Shown: positions 36,117 through 45,590 of the stretch, piece after piece
Layout: each line of letters opens with the position of its first letter
How positions within the stretch are numbered: position 1 is the first letter of the stretch
Source: a virus
IMG/VR virus record: IMGVR_UViG_3300020183_000136
Span: 1 to 46,845 of that record
Length of the DNA: 46,845 bases
Reading direction: 5' to 3' (one strand)
Position numbers and translations under genes: made by a program
The notes under the pieces: model-generated
Seen by the model: only the letters and a program-made list of their open reading frames with translations
Told to the model about the DNA's origin: nothing
Databases searched by the model: none

Positions 36117-39100
36117 TTGCCATTAAATAAATTAGACAATTTTATTAAAAACACAGAAGGTCGTATTCTATATGTTAATCCAAATGACCTTGATGCAACA
36201 GATGCAATTACTAATCAAGGTAATTCATTAGGACAACCATTTAAAACGATTCAAAGAGCACTACTTGAGTCGGCAAGATTTTCATATGTTAGGGGAAATG
36301 ATAACGATATTACAGAGAAGACAACTATTCTTCTCTTTCCAGGTGAACATGTAATTGATAATAGACCTGGATTTGCGATTAAAAATGTTGGTGGAACTGC
36401 AAAGGCAGTGTCTCCATCTGGATCAGAGACAGTTGCATCTGATACTCTTTCATTAGGACTAGATTCAAATTTTGATTTAACGCAAGCAGATAATATTTTA
36501 TACAAATTTAACAGTATCAATGGTGGTGTTATTGTTCCTCGTGGTACTTCGATTGTAGGTCTTGACCTTAGAAAAAGCAAAATTAGACCAAAATATGTTC
36601 CAAATCCAACTGATTATGAAGTAGATCCATCTGCTATTTTCAGAATCACAGGTGCTTGTTATTTTTGGCAGTTTTGTATTTTTGACGGAAATGAAACAGG
36701 ACTAGTTTATACAGACCCTACAGATTTCTCTTCTTTAAATCAATCCATCCCAACGTTTTCTCACCACAAACTGACTTGTTTTGAGTACGCTGATGGTGTA
36801 ACTATTCCGACAGGATATACCATCACCGACCTCGACATGTATTATGCGAAAGTTGGTAATGCCTTTAATGCTGCAACAGGTAGAGATATTGATCAAAAAT
36901 ATCCAAGTCAACCTGATGGATTTGCTAAAAAGCGTCCAGAGTGGGAAATCGTTGGGGCTTTTGCATCTGACCCAATTACGGTTTCCTCTATCATTTCTGG
37001 AGACGGTCTTACACCATCAACAATAATTACCGTCACAACTGCCACTGAACATGGATTAACCGCCGGAACACCAATTAAAATCAATGGTTTGTCTGTTACA
37101 GACTATAATATATCTTCTAAAGTTCAGTCAGTTCTAAGTAACACACAATTTACTTATTTACTCCCATTAATAAGAAATAATCTTCCAGCATCTCCAAGCG
37201 CAAGTGGAGGAACAATAACGATTGAAACTGATACTGTTTCGGGTGCTTCCCCATACATTTTTAATATTTCCCTACGTTCTGTATGGGGTATGAATGGAAT
37301 GCACGCTGATGGTAGCAAAGCATCAGGTTTCCGTTCAATGGTTGTTGCTCAGTTTACGGGGGTTTCTTTACAAAAAGATGATCGTGCATTTGTAAAGTAC
37401 GGTCAATCTTCTAGACAGTATGCTGGAATTAATGTAACTAAAGTCACTGGCGCATCACTTAGTTCTGGATCTTCCTCAACCAATCCACTTCAAGTTTATC
37501 ATTTAGATTCGTCTGCAATTTACAGGAATGGGTGGGAATCGGTACATATTAAAGGATCAAATGATGCGTTTATTCAAATTGTTTCCGTCTTTGCAATTGG
37601 ATATACAAATCATTTTAGATTTGAAAGTGGTGGTGACGGATCAATCACAAACTCAAACTCCAACTTTGGGCAAAATTCATTAACTGCTGTTGGATTTAAA
37701 AAAGATGCTTTTGAAAAAGACAATACTGCGTATGTAACATCCATTATTTCACCTAGAGCAATCACTGAAGAAGAAGAAAATATTGATTGGATTGCAATTG
37801 ATGTTGGATTAACAACTTCAGTTGGTAACTCAAATCACCTCTATTTGTATGGATTTAATAGGGAAGATGATGTTCCTCCTAATCTAATCCAAGGATTTAG
37901 AATTGGTGCAAGAGAAAATGATAAACTTTATTTGACCGTTGGAAGTGGAACTAGCACAGCAAATATTTTCATGTGCGATACTTTTAATGGAACTGCATCA
38001 ACAGGAACAAATAGTTCTAAAAAAACATATACAGTTTCATCGGGTCCAACAAATAATATCTTTACATTATCGTCTACACACGGACTTACAACAGGCGAGA
38101 GTGTAAAAATTATTAGTTCTGATGGAGATTATCCAGAAAATATTAATGAAAACTTACTTTACTATGTAATTGCTAGTGACACTGACGGTTCTTTAACCAG
38201 TAGTCAGATTAGATTATCCTCTTCTGAAAGCAATGCTTTAATATCTGAAGGTATAACCGTTCATGGTGGTACAAATCTTAAGATTGTAAGTAGAGTATCG
38301 GATAAGAATTCTGGTGATATTGGATCTCCAATTCAATTTGATACAACAAATAAAAACTGGTTTATTAGAGTTAATTCGAATAATGAAATTTATAATGCAT
38401 TGTTGAGTAATGGTGTATCTGGACTGGGAGATAGATCTGAGGTTACTATTATAAAAAGAATAAATGATGTAAGAAGTTTAGATGATAAGATTTATAAAGT
38501 AAGAGTAGTTGTATCAAAACATGCAGAAAATTCTAAAAATCCAACAGAAGGATTCATACTGCAAGAGTCTAGTTCTACTAGTTTAAGAAGTAATCAAGAC
38601 TTTTCACTTTCTGGAATTGGGGCTACAGACTATAATTACAATAGAAATCCCAGATTCATCAGCACTTGTTCCGTATCCTCCAACACAATTACTGTTATTT
38701 CGGAACTTCCTCATAACTTAAATGTTAATGATCAGATTATTGTAGAAAATGTAACTAGCACCACAAATACTTCAGGAACTGATAATCTTGGATATAATGG
38801 AGAATTTGTAGTAACATCTGTTAATGATTCTTTAGAGTTTGAGTATTCAACAACAGATACGAAAGGAATTTTACATGTCCCTGGTGGATTTACAAATAAT
38901 ACCAGCTCCAGAACAATTTCACTTCCAAGATTTACAAGAAAGGATCTAACAACTAATTATTCAATTTATAGAAATGAAGTAATATCCGAATATATCGAAG
39001 GTGTTCAGGATGGAATATATCATCTTTACCTTGTAAATGCTGATAATACAGTACCAATTGAATTTACGACAACAAAATTATTCCAAAACATTGCTAATCT

Positions 39101-41444
39101 GTACCCTCAACTAGATAGAGATAATGTTGATGAAAATCCACCATCAGCAGTTTCTTTTGCTAAGAGAAACCCAATAGGTGATGTAAGCACTAATGACCTG
39201 AAGAATTCATTAACTAGAGAAACTGTAGATAAGTTCCTTAAAGATTTTGGAAAAGGACTAGATATTAGTTCAGTAACACAAACTTCGTCAACTTTAGCAA
39301 CGATAACCTTTAATAAAGAACATGGATTATCTGGTATTGTAACTTATAGCACTCTTACCGGTGGGTCTGGACACACCGATGGAACTTTCTATAACGTAAA
39401 ACTATACAATAATGCAGGATTGAGTGCTTGGGACGGTGCAACAGCAAAAGTAGTTGTATCTGGTGGTGCAGTAACACAAGTTGATATTCAATCTCCAGGA
39501 TCTGGATATGTAAGTGGCGAAACTTTATACATTGATACTTCAAAAATTGGTGGATCGGCAAATGCCACCATTAACTTAGTAACATCTGGTATCTCAACTA
39601 ATATTGGAGATGTTGTTCAGTTTACTGGAGCAGGAACAACCTCTGATACTTATCATCGTATTGTTTCTATCCCATCAGCAAATTCTATAGGAGTAGCAAA
39701 AACTACTGGAGATAGTCTTATTACGGCGGATCAATATGGAATTGTGCTTGGACCTTCGATTATTGTTTCTTCCAATACATATGATTCTACAACAGGAATT
39801 ACAACATTCACTTGTTCTAATCCACATGGACTATCTGCCGGAAACCAAGTTAGAATTCTAGATACAAATAATAACAATCTAGGGGACTTTATTGTTAATT
39901 CTAAAGTTGGTGCAACTGATTTTACAGTTGTCACAAATGCTTCTATTTCTCCAAAATACATTTTAAAACATGGTTTGTCTGCGAATGATGCTAGTACAGA
40001 TTCTAGATCTGAAAATACGGGAGTTCGAGATATTTTCTTCTATGGAAATGAAATTTTAATTGCAAATTCATTTACAACTGATACTACAATTAGTGTAAGT
40101 AGCCCAGTGTCTGGAATTTCTACCACTAAGAGATTCCAATTGGGATCATACATCCAAATTGATAATGAAATCATGAGAGTTGCGAGCAACAGTCTCACTG
40201 GTTCTGGAAATAATGAAATCACTGTGATTCGTGGAGTTCTCGGAACAAAGAAAAGTACACATAGTAATGGATCTCTAATCAGAAAAATTAATCCCATTCC
40301 CGTTGAATTTAGAAGACCAACAATTGTTCGTGCTTCTGGACATACATTTGAATATGTTGGGTATGGTCCAGGAAACTATTCAACCGCTTTACCACAAATT
40401 CAAGTTAGAACTTTAACAGAAAGAGAAGAATTCCTATCTCAAGCACAAGAATCTTCTGGGGGATCTGTTGTTTATACGGGAATGAATAATAATGGTGATT
40501 TTTACATTGGAAATAAGAGAGTTAGTTCTACAACAGGTGAAGAAAGAGTATTTGATGCTCCAATTCCAACAGTAACTGGTGAAGATCCATCTAGACTTAG
40601 TGTTGTCTTTGATGAGGTAACTGTTAAAGAGAGGTTGTTGGTTGAAGGTGGCAATTCTGGAACCGTCCTATCTCAATTTGATGGTCCAGTTACATTCAAT
40701 AATGAACTTAGATTTAATGCACCAGCTAAAATTTCCTCAACATTACGTGTATCTAATACAACAGAATCAACATCTTCACTTAATGGTTCAGGAACGTTTC
40801 TTGGTGGAATTGGAGTTAAGAAAAATCTAAACGTTGGTGGAGACTTTACGGTTACGGGTGTATCAACATTTACTGATGTTGTATATGGTAACGCAGGAGC
40901 GGATTTTAAGAACATTCGAATTGGAATCGCAAATAATCAAACAATTGATACAGTTTCTGGCAATTTGGTTCTTGATGCTGCTACAAATATTGTTGAAATT
41001 AATTCAACCACAAATATTACTGGAACTGTCAATGTTACTGGTAGTACTAATATTACTGGTAGTACTAATATTACTGGAAACACTGTAATTACAGGTATCT
41101 TAAGTGTTACTGATGATATTACTGCATTCTATACTTCCGACCGAAGATTGAAGGATAATATTGTTTCAATTGATGATCCTATTTCTAAAGTTCTTTCTAT
41201 CGGCGGATACAATTATACTTGGAATGAAGAATCCGGCAAAGATGGTAATGATGTTGGCGTTATCGCTCAAGAAATCTTAGAAGTTCTTCCTGAAGCAGTT
41301 ACTCTCAGAGATAATGGTTATTATGCAGTTGATTATCAAAAGATCGTACCTCTGTTAATTGAGTCAATTAAAGGACTTGTTGATGAAGTTTCTGTTCTTT
41401 CTCATAGGGTTCAAGATCTTGAGCAAAAACTATCAGATAAATAA
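36117..41444 (+). CDS. long tail fibre with C-terminal S74 self-cleaving chaperone
   Basis: This 1775-residue structural protein begins at TTG (no ATG near the conserved N-terminus PLNKLDNFIKNTEGRILYVN). The N-terminal 170 residues contain a pectate-lyase-like opening (LGQPFKTIQRALLESARF, LLFPGEHVIDN) seen in cyanophage fibres. Long beta-rich stretches follow, with repeats such as TITVTTATEHGLTAGTPIKING, HGLTTGESVKI and HGLSAGNQVRI (HGL-xG-xV). The C-terminus is a Peptidase S74 intramolecular chaperone: Ser1674-Asp in TSDRRLKDNIVSIDDP, then GVIAQEILEVLPEAV and a coiled coil (VSVLSHRVQDLEQKLSDK). The chaperone trimerises the fibre and then cuts itself off at the conserved Ser. The gene is driven by a late box and followed by two more fibre genes. 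Confidence 0.88.
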   Translation: MPLNKLDNFIKNTEGRILYVNPNDLDATDAITNQGNSLGQPFKTIQRALLESARFSYVRGNDNDITEKTTILLFPGEHVIDNRPGFAIKNVGGTAKAVSPSGSETVASDTLSLGLDSNFDLTQADNILYKFNSINGGVIVPRGTSIVGLDLRKSKIRPKYVPNPTDYEVDPSAIFRITGACYFWQFCIFDGNETGLVYTDPTDFSSLNQSIPTFSHHKLTCFEYADGVTIPTGYTITDLDMYYAKVGNAFNAATGRDIDQKYPSQPDGFAKKRPEWEIVGAFASDPITVSSIISGDGLTPSTIITVTTATEHGLTAGTPIKINGLSVTDYNISSKVQSVLSNTQFTYLLPLIRNNLPASPSASGGTITIETDTVSGASPYIFNISLRSVWGMNGMHADGSKASGFRSMVVAQFTGVSLQKDDRAFVKYGQSSRQYAGINVTKVTGASLSSGSSSTNPLQVYHLDSSAIYRNGWESVHIKGSNDAFIQIVSVFAIGYTNHFRFESGGDGSITNSNSNFGQNSLTAVGFKKDAFEKDNTAYVTSIISPRAITEEEENIDWIAIDVGLTTSVGNSNHLYLYGFNREDDVPPNLIQGFRIGARENDKLYLTVGSGTSTANIFMCDTFNGTASTGTNSSKKTYTVSSGPTNNIFTLSSTHGLTTGESVKIISSDGDYPENINENLLYYVIASDTDGSLTSSQIRLSSSESNALISEGITVHGGTNLKIVSRVSDKNSGDIGSPIQFDTTNKNWFIRVNSNNEIYNALLSNGVSGLGDRSEVTIIKRINDVRSLDDKIYKVRVVVSKHAENSKNPTEGFILQESSSTSLRSNQDFSLSGIGATDYNYNRNPRFISTCSVSSNTITVISELPHNLNVNDQIIVENVTSTTNTSGTDNLGYNGEFVVTSVNDSLEFEYSTTDTKGILHVPGGFTNNTSSRTISLPRFTRKDLTTNYSIYRNEVISEYIEGVQDGIYHLYLVNADNTVPIEFTTTKLFQNIANLYPQLDRDNVDENPPSAVSFAKRNPIGDVSTNDLKNSLTRETVDKFLKDFGKGLDISSVTQTSSTLATITFNKEHGLSGIVTYSTLTGGSGHTDGTFYNVKLYNNAGLSAWDGATAKVVVSGGAVTQVDIQSPGSGYVSGETLYIDTSKIGGSANATINLVTSGISTNIGDVVQFTGAGTTSDTYHRIVSIPSANSIGVAKTTGDSLITADQYGIVLGPSIIVSSNTYDSTTGITTFTCSNPHGLSAGNQVRILDTNNNNLGDFIVNSKVGATDFTVVTNASISPKYILKHGLSANDASTDSRSENTGVRDIFFYGNEILIANSFTTDTTISVSSPVSGISTTKRFQLGSYIQIDNEIMRVASNSLTGSGNNEITVIRGVLGTKKSTHSNGSLIRKINPIPVEFRRPTIVRASGHTFEYVGYGPGNYSTALPQIQVRTLTEREEFLSQAQESSGGSVVYTGMNNNGDFYIGNKRVSSTTGEERVFDAPIPTVTGEDPSRLSVVFDEVTVKERLLVEGGNSGTVLSQFDGPVTFNNELRFNAPAKISSTLRVSNTTESTSSLNGSGTFLGGIGVKKNLNVGGDFTVTGVSTFTDVVYGNAGADFKNIRIGIANNQTIDTVSGNLVLDAATNIVEINSTTNITGTVNVTGSTNITGSTNITGNTVITGILSVTDDITAFYTSDRRLKDNIVSIDDPISKVLSIGGYNYTWNEESGKDGNDVGVIAQEILEVLPEAVTLRDNGYYAVDYQKIVPLLIESIKGLVDEVSVLSHRVQDLEQKLSDK
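41436..41443 (+). promoter_or_regulatory. late promoter box GATAAATA
   Basis: GATAAATA overlaps the stop codon of the long fibre and ends 17 nt before the next ATG. A start point near 41449 would leave a short leader. Confidence 0.5.
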
Positions 41445-41460
41445 CTAAAAACCATATAAG

Positions 41461-43305
41461 ATGGCAAATTTTAGAAAGTCTTTTAATTTTAAAAGTGGTG
41501 TTCAGGTTGATAATGAGAATTTTGTTGTAACTCCTACAGGATTAGTTGGAATTGGAACGACAATTCCAACTGAGATACTAGAAGTTGATGGTAATGTAAA
41601 AATTAATGGAATATTGACGGCAACGAGTTTTTTATCTAGTGGAATATCAACCTTTAATAATAATCTTAATGTAGGTTCTGGAGTAACGATATATTCTTCT
41701 ACTGGAATTGTTAGTGCGACTGCTTTTTATGGAGATGGGGCAACTCTATCAAACTTACCGACATCTCAATGGGTAGATGTTAATATAGGTCTAGGATTCA
41801 CTTCAATTTATGCGGTAGGAAACGTTGGTATAGCAACAACAAGTCCACTGTTCTCTTTACAGGTTGGTTCATCACCAACTGCAGGTTATAATGGTGTTGG
41901 AATCAATTCCAATGGAAACATTTATTCATCTGGTATTATTACAGCCACATCTTTTGTGGGATCTGGTGCATCCTTAACATCGTTAAACGCATCAAATCTT
42001 TCTTCTGGAACTGTATCGTTGGATAGAATTCCAACGCTAACTAATGCGAAACTTCCAACGTTCTCAACTTTTACTGGTCTCAATGTAACTGGTGTTATAA
42101 CAGCATCTTCTTTAGTTGGAACCGTTGTTGGTATTGCAACATCTGCTAGAGAATTATATGGTACGCCAAATATTAATGTTGGTGTTGTAACGGCAACTTC
42201 AGTTATTTCTGATAGAGTAAATTCTGGTTTTACAACATCTGGAATTTCAACTACTTACACAACTTTGCATGTTGGTCCGAACGGAACATCATTCTCGGCA
42301 CTTAATACCGGTAAAATTGGTATAGGAACTGCTGTACCAACATCAGAATTACAAATCAGAAAATCATCTGGATCTTTATTAGAAGTTATTTCTGATACTG
42401 GTGAATCTAGAATTAGTATTGGTCAATCGGTTGGTGTTGGAAATAGTTCTGCTACATTAAGATTTGGAAATAGCACTAGTGGTTTAGATATCATTAATAA
42501 TGATATTGGAAATATTAGCATGTACTTGCATGATGGAACTGGAAGTGCTGCAGGAGTAGGTACTGGTAGATTTGATTGGATATATGGACAGACAAACGCT
42601 GAGTTAATGTCCCTAACTTATGATGGAAAACTAGGACTAGGAATAACCAATCCATCTAACACTTTACACGTTGTTGGAACATCTACCGTAACTGGAAATG
42701 CATTTTTTGGTGGAAATCTGACAGTCGCTGGAGCAATAACGGGTTCTATAACTTTAGAAGACCCTATTTCCAGTAACACAAACGTAAATAGTGGAATATC
42801 TACATTTGCAACTATAAATGTATTAAGTCTTGGAATAGGTACAAACTCACCAGTTACAAATTTCGATGCTCAAAGTGCAACTGGTGTATTTGCAAACATT
42901 GGTATTGGAACAACCGTAGTTGGGAGTTCAAAACTTAAAGTTGCTGCTGGGCTTGCTGAATTTGTATCAGTTGGTGTGGGAACAACGTCTCTTTATAATG
43001 ACCCAAATGGAGGAAATGCTGGAAATGTACAAATACATAACACAACTCTATCAATACATAGTGGTTCTTTGGTAGTTAATGATTCCCCGATTTCTTCTAT
43101 AGGATTTGGAACATTCACTCCAAGAAGTGTAGCTGACTTTGGAATAGTTGGATCTGCAGCAAGTACAGGATTTATGATCTTACCAACCCTCACTACAACA
43201 CAAAGAGGCAATCTTGCCTATGAGATTGAAGGAGCAATAATTTTTAATACCACTACCAAGAAATTCCAAGGTTATACCGGAATCGCTTGGACTGATTTAC
43301 ACTAA
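41461..43305 (+). CDS. beta-repeat tail fibre protein
   Basis: This 614-residue protein is made of repeated beta modules of the type GLVGIGTTIPTEILEVDGNV, then G-I-L/V-T-A-T-SF, then YGDGATLSNL. These recur as VGIATTSPLFSLQVG, GIITATSFVGSGASLTSL, IGIGTAVPTSELQI and LGLGITNPSNTLHVVG. This motif set is usual in marine phage fibres and in proteins upstream of S74 chaperones, although no S74 domain is present here. The C-terminal 100 residues end in a compact fold (GNLAYEIEGAIIFNTTTKKFQGYTGIAW) like fibre tips. It has a late box upstream and lies 13 bp before the Gly-rich adhesin. Confidence 0.8.
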   Translation: MANFRKSFNFKSGVQVDNENFVVTPTGLVGIGTTIPTEILEVDGNVKINGILTATSFLSSGISTFNNNLNVGSGVTIYSSTGIVSATAFYGDGATLSNLPTSQWVDVNIGLGFTSIYAVGNVGIATTSPLFSLQVGSSPTAGYNGVGINSNGNIYSSGIITATSFVGSGASLTSLNASNLSSGTVSLDRIPTLTNAKLPTFSTFTGLNVTGVITASSLVGTVVGIATSARELYGTPNINVGVVTATSVISDRVNSGFTTSGISTTYTTLHVGPNGTSFSALNTGKIGIGTAVPTSELQIRKSSGSLLEVISDTGESRISIGQSVGVGNSSATLRFGNSTSGLDIINNDIGNISMYLHDGTGSAAGVGTGRFDWIYGQTNAELMSLTYDGKLGLGITNPSNTLHVVGTSTVTGNAFFGGNLTVAGAITGSITLEDPISSNTNVNSGISTFATINVLSLGIGTNSPVTNFDAQSATGVFANIGIGTTVVGSSKLKVAAGLAEFVSVGVGTTSLYNDPNGGNAGNVQIHNTTLSIHSGSLVVNDSPISSIGFGTFTPRSVADFGIVGSAASTGFMILPTLTTTQRGNLAYEIEGAIIFNTTTKKFQGYTGIAWTDLH

Positions 43306-43318
43306 AGGGGTATAGGCA

Positions 43319-44494
43319 ATGACTGCAACAGTATCAAAAGCAGGTCCTTATTATTCTTCTGGTGAAATTAAGTTCAGTAGTTTAAGAAGCAATTTTCGTA
43401 CTCAAGTCAGAAAAACTACCTCTGGTGGAAGTGAAACATTTAACACAGATAATAGTACTATCAGGGCATTAGAACTTTTAAGAGACACTGACATCACAGA
43501 GCAAAATCCTATAGTTCCTGACTGCACAGAAAATAGAACTTCTGGACCATCAAATAGTGGAATTGCTGCTACACAATCCAATTGGAAAGTTTCCCAATTT
43601 AGAAACTCAATTAAGTATTATTATATCACACAATCAAGCACCAACGAGAACTTTGATATTGGCGCACAAGCTTGGAACACAAATTTAGCAAGAAATATCA
43701 ATAAAATTATGTTCATTGATGGAACCTGTGGATCAAATCTTCCTTCTTCACCAGCAGCAACACTTGATGCAACAGCACATAATTTAACATTGGATGTTTA
43801 TGGATATATTTACGGTGGTGCTGGAAGAGGAGGTGGATCCGCAGGAGCACCAGCAATTTCTGGAGAAAATGGTGGAACTGCACTTACCATGTCATCCTCT
43901 GGTGGTAATAATGTAAGAATTTTAGTTAGAAGTGGATCTAGAATTTATGGTGGTGGTGGCGGTGGAGAAAAGGGATTACAAGGTGCAAATGGTAGTAGAG
44001 GAACTTGTTATAATTGGAGTTATTATGGTGTTGGTAGTGGATGTGAATGGTGTGGAAGTTGTGGAGACGGGGAAAGAATAGGTGGTTGTGAGGGAGTTAC
44101 GGGGTGCGATTGCTTTATTTGGTGTAGAAGAACACAGTTAGCAAATGCTCAGTGTAGAAGACAAAATCGTAGTGATAGGGATGGTGGAACAGGTGGAGCG
44201 GGTGGTAATGGTGGTCTAGGACAAGGATATAGTAATCAGTCTGGAGGTTCTGAAGGTGCTGGAGGTGCTGGAGGCAGTGGGGGCAATTGCGATGGTTTTG
44301 ATGGGACTGTAAATAGACCTGGAGATGGAAATACTGGAGAAACTGGTGGTACTGGTGGTTCCTGGGCATCTTCTGGTGTAAATACAACCAACACTGGAAA
44401 TGGTGGATCTGGTGGAGCAGCAGTAACTGGATCAAATTATGAAATTAGTGGAGTTATCAATGCCTCAACAATTAAAGGATCTTACTTGCAGTAA
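43319..44494 (+). CDS. glycine-rich, cysteine-rich fibre-tip adhesin
   Basis: This is a 391-residue protein. The first 155 residues contain a conserved connector (SSGEIKFSSLRSNFR) and a domain also common in cyanophage fibre ends (FDIGAQAWNTNLARNINKIMFIDG). The rest is dominated by Gly-rich runs (GGAGRGGGSAG, GGGGGGEKG, GGTGGAGGNGGLGQG, GGSEGAGGAGGSGG, GGTGGSW, GNGGSGGAA). Between residues about 230 and 285 lies a Cys-rich insert with nine cysteines, including CEWCGSC and CDCFIWC. The alternation of polyglycine runs with variable loops resembles the polyglycine-II sandwich tips of phage S16-type gp38 adhesins. A role as the variable receptor-binding tip is inferred. It ends the fibre cluster. 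Confidence 0.7.
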   Translation: MTATVSKAGPYYSSGEIKFSSLRSNFRTQVRKTTSGGSETFNTDNSTIRALELLRDTDITEQNPIVPDCTENRTSGPSNSGIAATQSNWKVSQFRNSIKYYYITQSSTNENFDIGAQAWNTNLARNINKIMFIDGTCGSNLPSSPAATLDATAHNLTLDVYGYIYGGAGRGGGSAGAPAISGENGGTALTMSSSGGNNVRILVRSGSRIYGGGGGGEKGLQGANGSRGTCYNWSYYGVGSGCEWCGSCGDGERIGGCEGVTGCDCFIWCRRTQLANAQCRRQNRSDRDGGTGGAGGNGGLGQGYSNQSGGSEGAGGAGGSGGNCDGFDGTVNRPGDGNTGETGGTGGSWASSGVNTTNTGNGGSGGAAVTGSNYEISGVINASTIKGSYLQ

Positions 44495-44500
44495 TAAATA
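44493..44500 (+). promoter_or_regulatory. late promoter box AATAAATA
   Basis: AATAAATA overlaps the adhesin stop codon and lies 12 nt before ATG 44513, or 24 nt before the in-frame ATG 44525. The usual promoter-to-start distance in this window favours the second ATG. Confidence 0.45.
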
Positions 44501-44512
44501 ATTTTAACTGAA

Positions 44513-44857
44513 ATGCATCAAATGTCTGAAGAAAAAGAGTATCCTTCTCTTCCCGAACAGGGAAAAAATATGGCAAAATTTGTGTGGGATTTGTTTCAGC
44601 ACACAATGCAAAATCACGAATCTTTATTTGTTTCTGATGAAATAGCAGAAGAAAGAATAAAAATATGCCAAAAATGTGAATGGTATGATGCCGTCCAAAA
44701 CAGATGTAAGGAATGTGGATGTCATCTAGGACCAAAAGTTAAGTTTGGATTAGAAAGTTGCCCAATTGGTTCTTGGAGCGCACATGATGATGAATGGATC
44801 AATGGAGGATTTGAAAAGGTTGTGGAAGAAATGAAAAAACGGGAAATTGATAGTTAA
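44513..44857 (+). CDS. small zinc-ribbon protein
   Basis: This 114-residue protein (110 if it starts at the second Met, 44525) has a cysteine-rich core ICQKCEWYDAVQNRCKECGC and a later ESCPIGSW. The first pair is Cys52/Cys55, and the CX2C...CX2CXC arrangement should bind zinc or iron. The pattern matches a short phage/bacterial family (DUF6171-like) of unknown function. The N-terminus is acidic and helical (KNMAKFVWDLFQHTMQNHES). The stop codon at 44855-44857 lies 16 nt before the ATG of the oxygenase, and the two may be co-transcribed. A regulatory or metal-handling role is possible; none is established. Confidence 0.7.
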   Translation: MHQMSEEKEYPSLPEQGKNMAKFVWDLFQHTMQNHESLFVSDEIAEERIKICQKCEWYDAVQNRCKECGCHLGPKVKFGLESCPIGSWSAHDDEWINGGFEKVVEEMKKREIDS

Positions 44858-44873
44858 TCTTGAGGATTTTGAT

Positions 44874-45446
44874 ATGTTCAAAGATGAAATGTTTTCTATT
44901 CCAATTTTCAGTACTCTATTAGAACAAGATAATGAATCAATATCATCATATTGCGAGTTGCAAAAAGAAAAATATCCGCAGGGGAATTTTATAAGTAATT
45001 CTGGTGGATGGCAGTCTTATCCGTTTCAAGACATACCAGAAGAATTAGCAGATTTATTTTCTTCAATTACAAACTTTTCTGAAAGAGTTTGCGAGTCTAT
45101 GGGAATTTTTCCAGTTAAATTCGCTAATGGGTGGATCAATATTAATGGATATAAGGATTTTAATTGGACACATTCTCATGCAGATAGTGTTTTGAGTGGT
45201 GTGTATTATGTAAATACTCCAGAACACTGTGGAAATCTCATTTTTGAACATCCATCAATAAATTCAATGGAAATAAGTTTATCACCAGAAAAAATTGATT
45301 CTTTTAATAAATTTAATACAATTGGATGGATGAAACGTGCAGAATCTGGAGTTTTGTGCATTTTTCCTGGGTGGGTAAATCATAAAGTTGCACCAAACAG
45401 GAATGAAAATGAAGAAAGAATTTCTATTTCTTTTAATTTCGTTTAA
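44874..45446 (+). CDS. third 2-oxoglutarate/Fe(II)-type oxygenase
   Basis: This 190-residue protein has the pattern of the 2OG-FeII_Oxy_5 group: GWININGYKDFNWTHSHADS with Fe ligands H102 and D104, the strand LSGVYYVNTPEHCGNLIFEHP, distal H170 in FPGWVNHKVAPN, and R182 in EERISISFNF. Start chosen at ATG 44874 (TGAGGA 8 nt upstream) rather than a TTG at 44847. It may hydroxylate a protein or small molecule. With two other oxygenases in the same phage segment, a shared role in virion or host-surface modification is possible. A promoter for the next transcription unit starts 8 bp after its stop codon. Confidence 0.8.
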   Translation: MFKDEMFSIPIFSTLLEQDNESISSYCELQKEKYPQGNFISNSGGWQSYPFQDIPEELADLFSSITNFSERVCESMGIFPVKFANGWININGYKDFNWTHSHADSVLSGVYYVNTPEHCGNLIFEHPSINSMEISLSPEKIDSFNKFNTIGWMKRAESGVLCIFPGWVNHKVAPNRNENEERISISFNFV

Positions 45447-45453
45447 GAAGTAC

Positions 45454-45480
45454 TTGACAACTCATCAAAATCCATATAGA
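45454..45480 (+). promoter_or_regulatory. early-type promoter before a candidate small RNA
   Basis: TTGACA (45454-45459) is a perfect -35. TATAGA (45475-45480) gives a 15-bp spacer, and TAGACT (45477-45482) gives 17 bp. Transcription would begin near 45487, in an intergenic stretch with no open frame. Confidence 0.5.
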
Positions 45481-45486
45481 CTACCT

Positions 45487-45568
45487 TTGTCTGGGTTGGA
45501 AATGAGAGTCTGAGATTCTATAGGACACTTTGAGAACCGTCCACTGAGTCGCACCAGGGGCGGTTTTC
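45487..45568 (+). ncRNA. candidate small RNA between the oxygenase and helicase genes
   Basis: A promoter at 45454, a 6-bp hairpin AGAGTC/GATTCT with a 3-nt loop (45505-45519), and a terminator-like hairpin (45535-45565) bracket about 80 nt with no start codon giving a usable frame. It could be a small RNA or simply a leader with an attenuator in front of the helicase promoter. Confidence 0.3.
45535..45567 (+). terminator. rho-independent terminator-like hairpin
   Basis: AACCGTCC (45535-45542) pairs with GGGGCGGTT (45558-45565, one G-T) around a 15-nt loop, followed by TT-CT. The U tract is short, so efficiency may be modest. The -10 box of the helicase promoter begins 5 nt later. Confidence 0.5.
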
Positions 45569-45577
45569 TGCTATAAT
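45569..45577 (+). promoter_or_regulatory. extended -10 promoter of the helicase
   Basis: TGCTATAAT (45569-45577) is a perfect extended -10, with no good -35 at 16-18 bp. The ATG at 45591 follows only 13 nt later, so the leader is nearly absent. Confidence 0.55.
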
Positions 45578-45590
45578 AGTTTCATACGCG

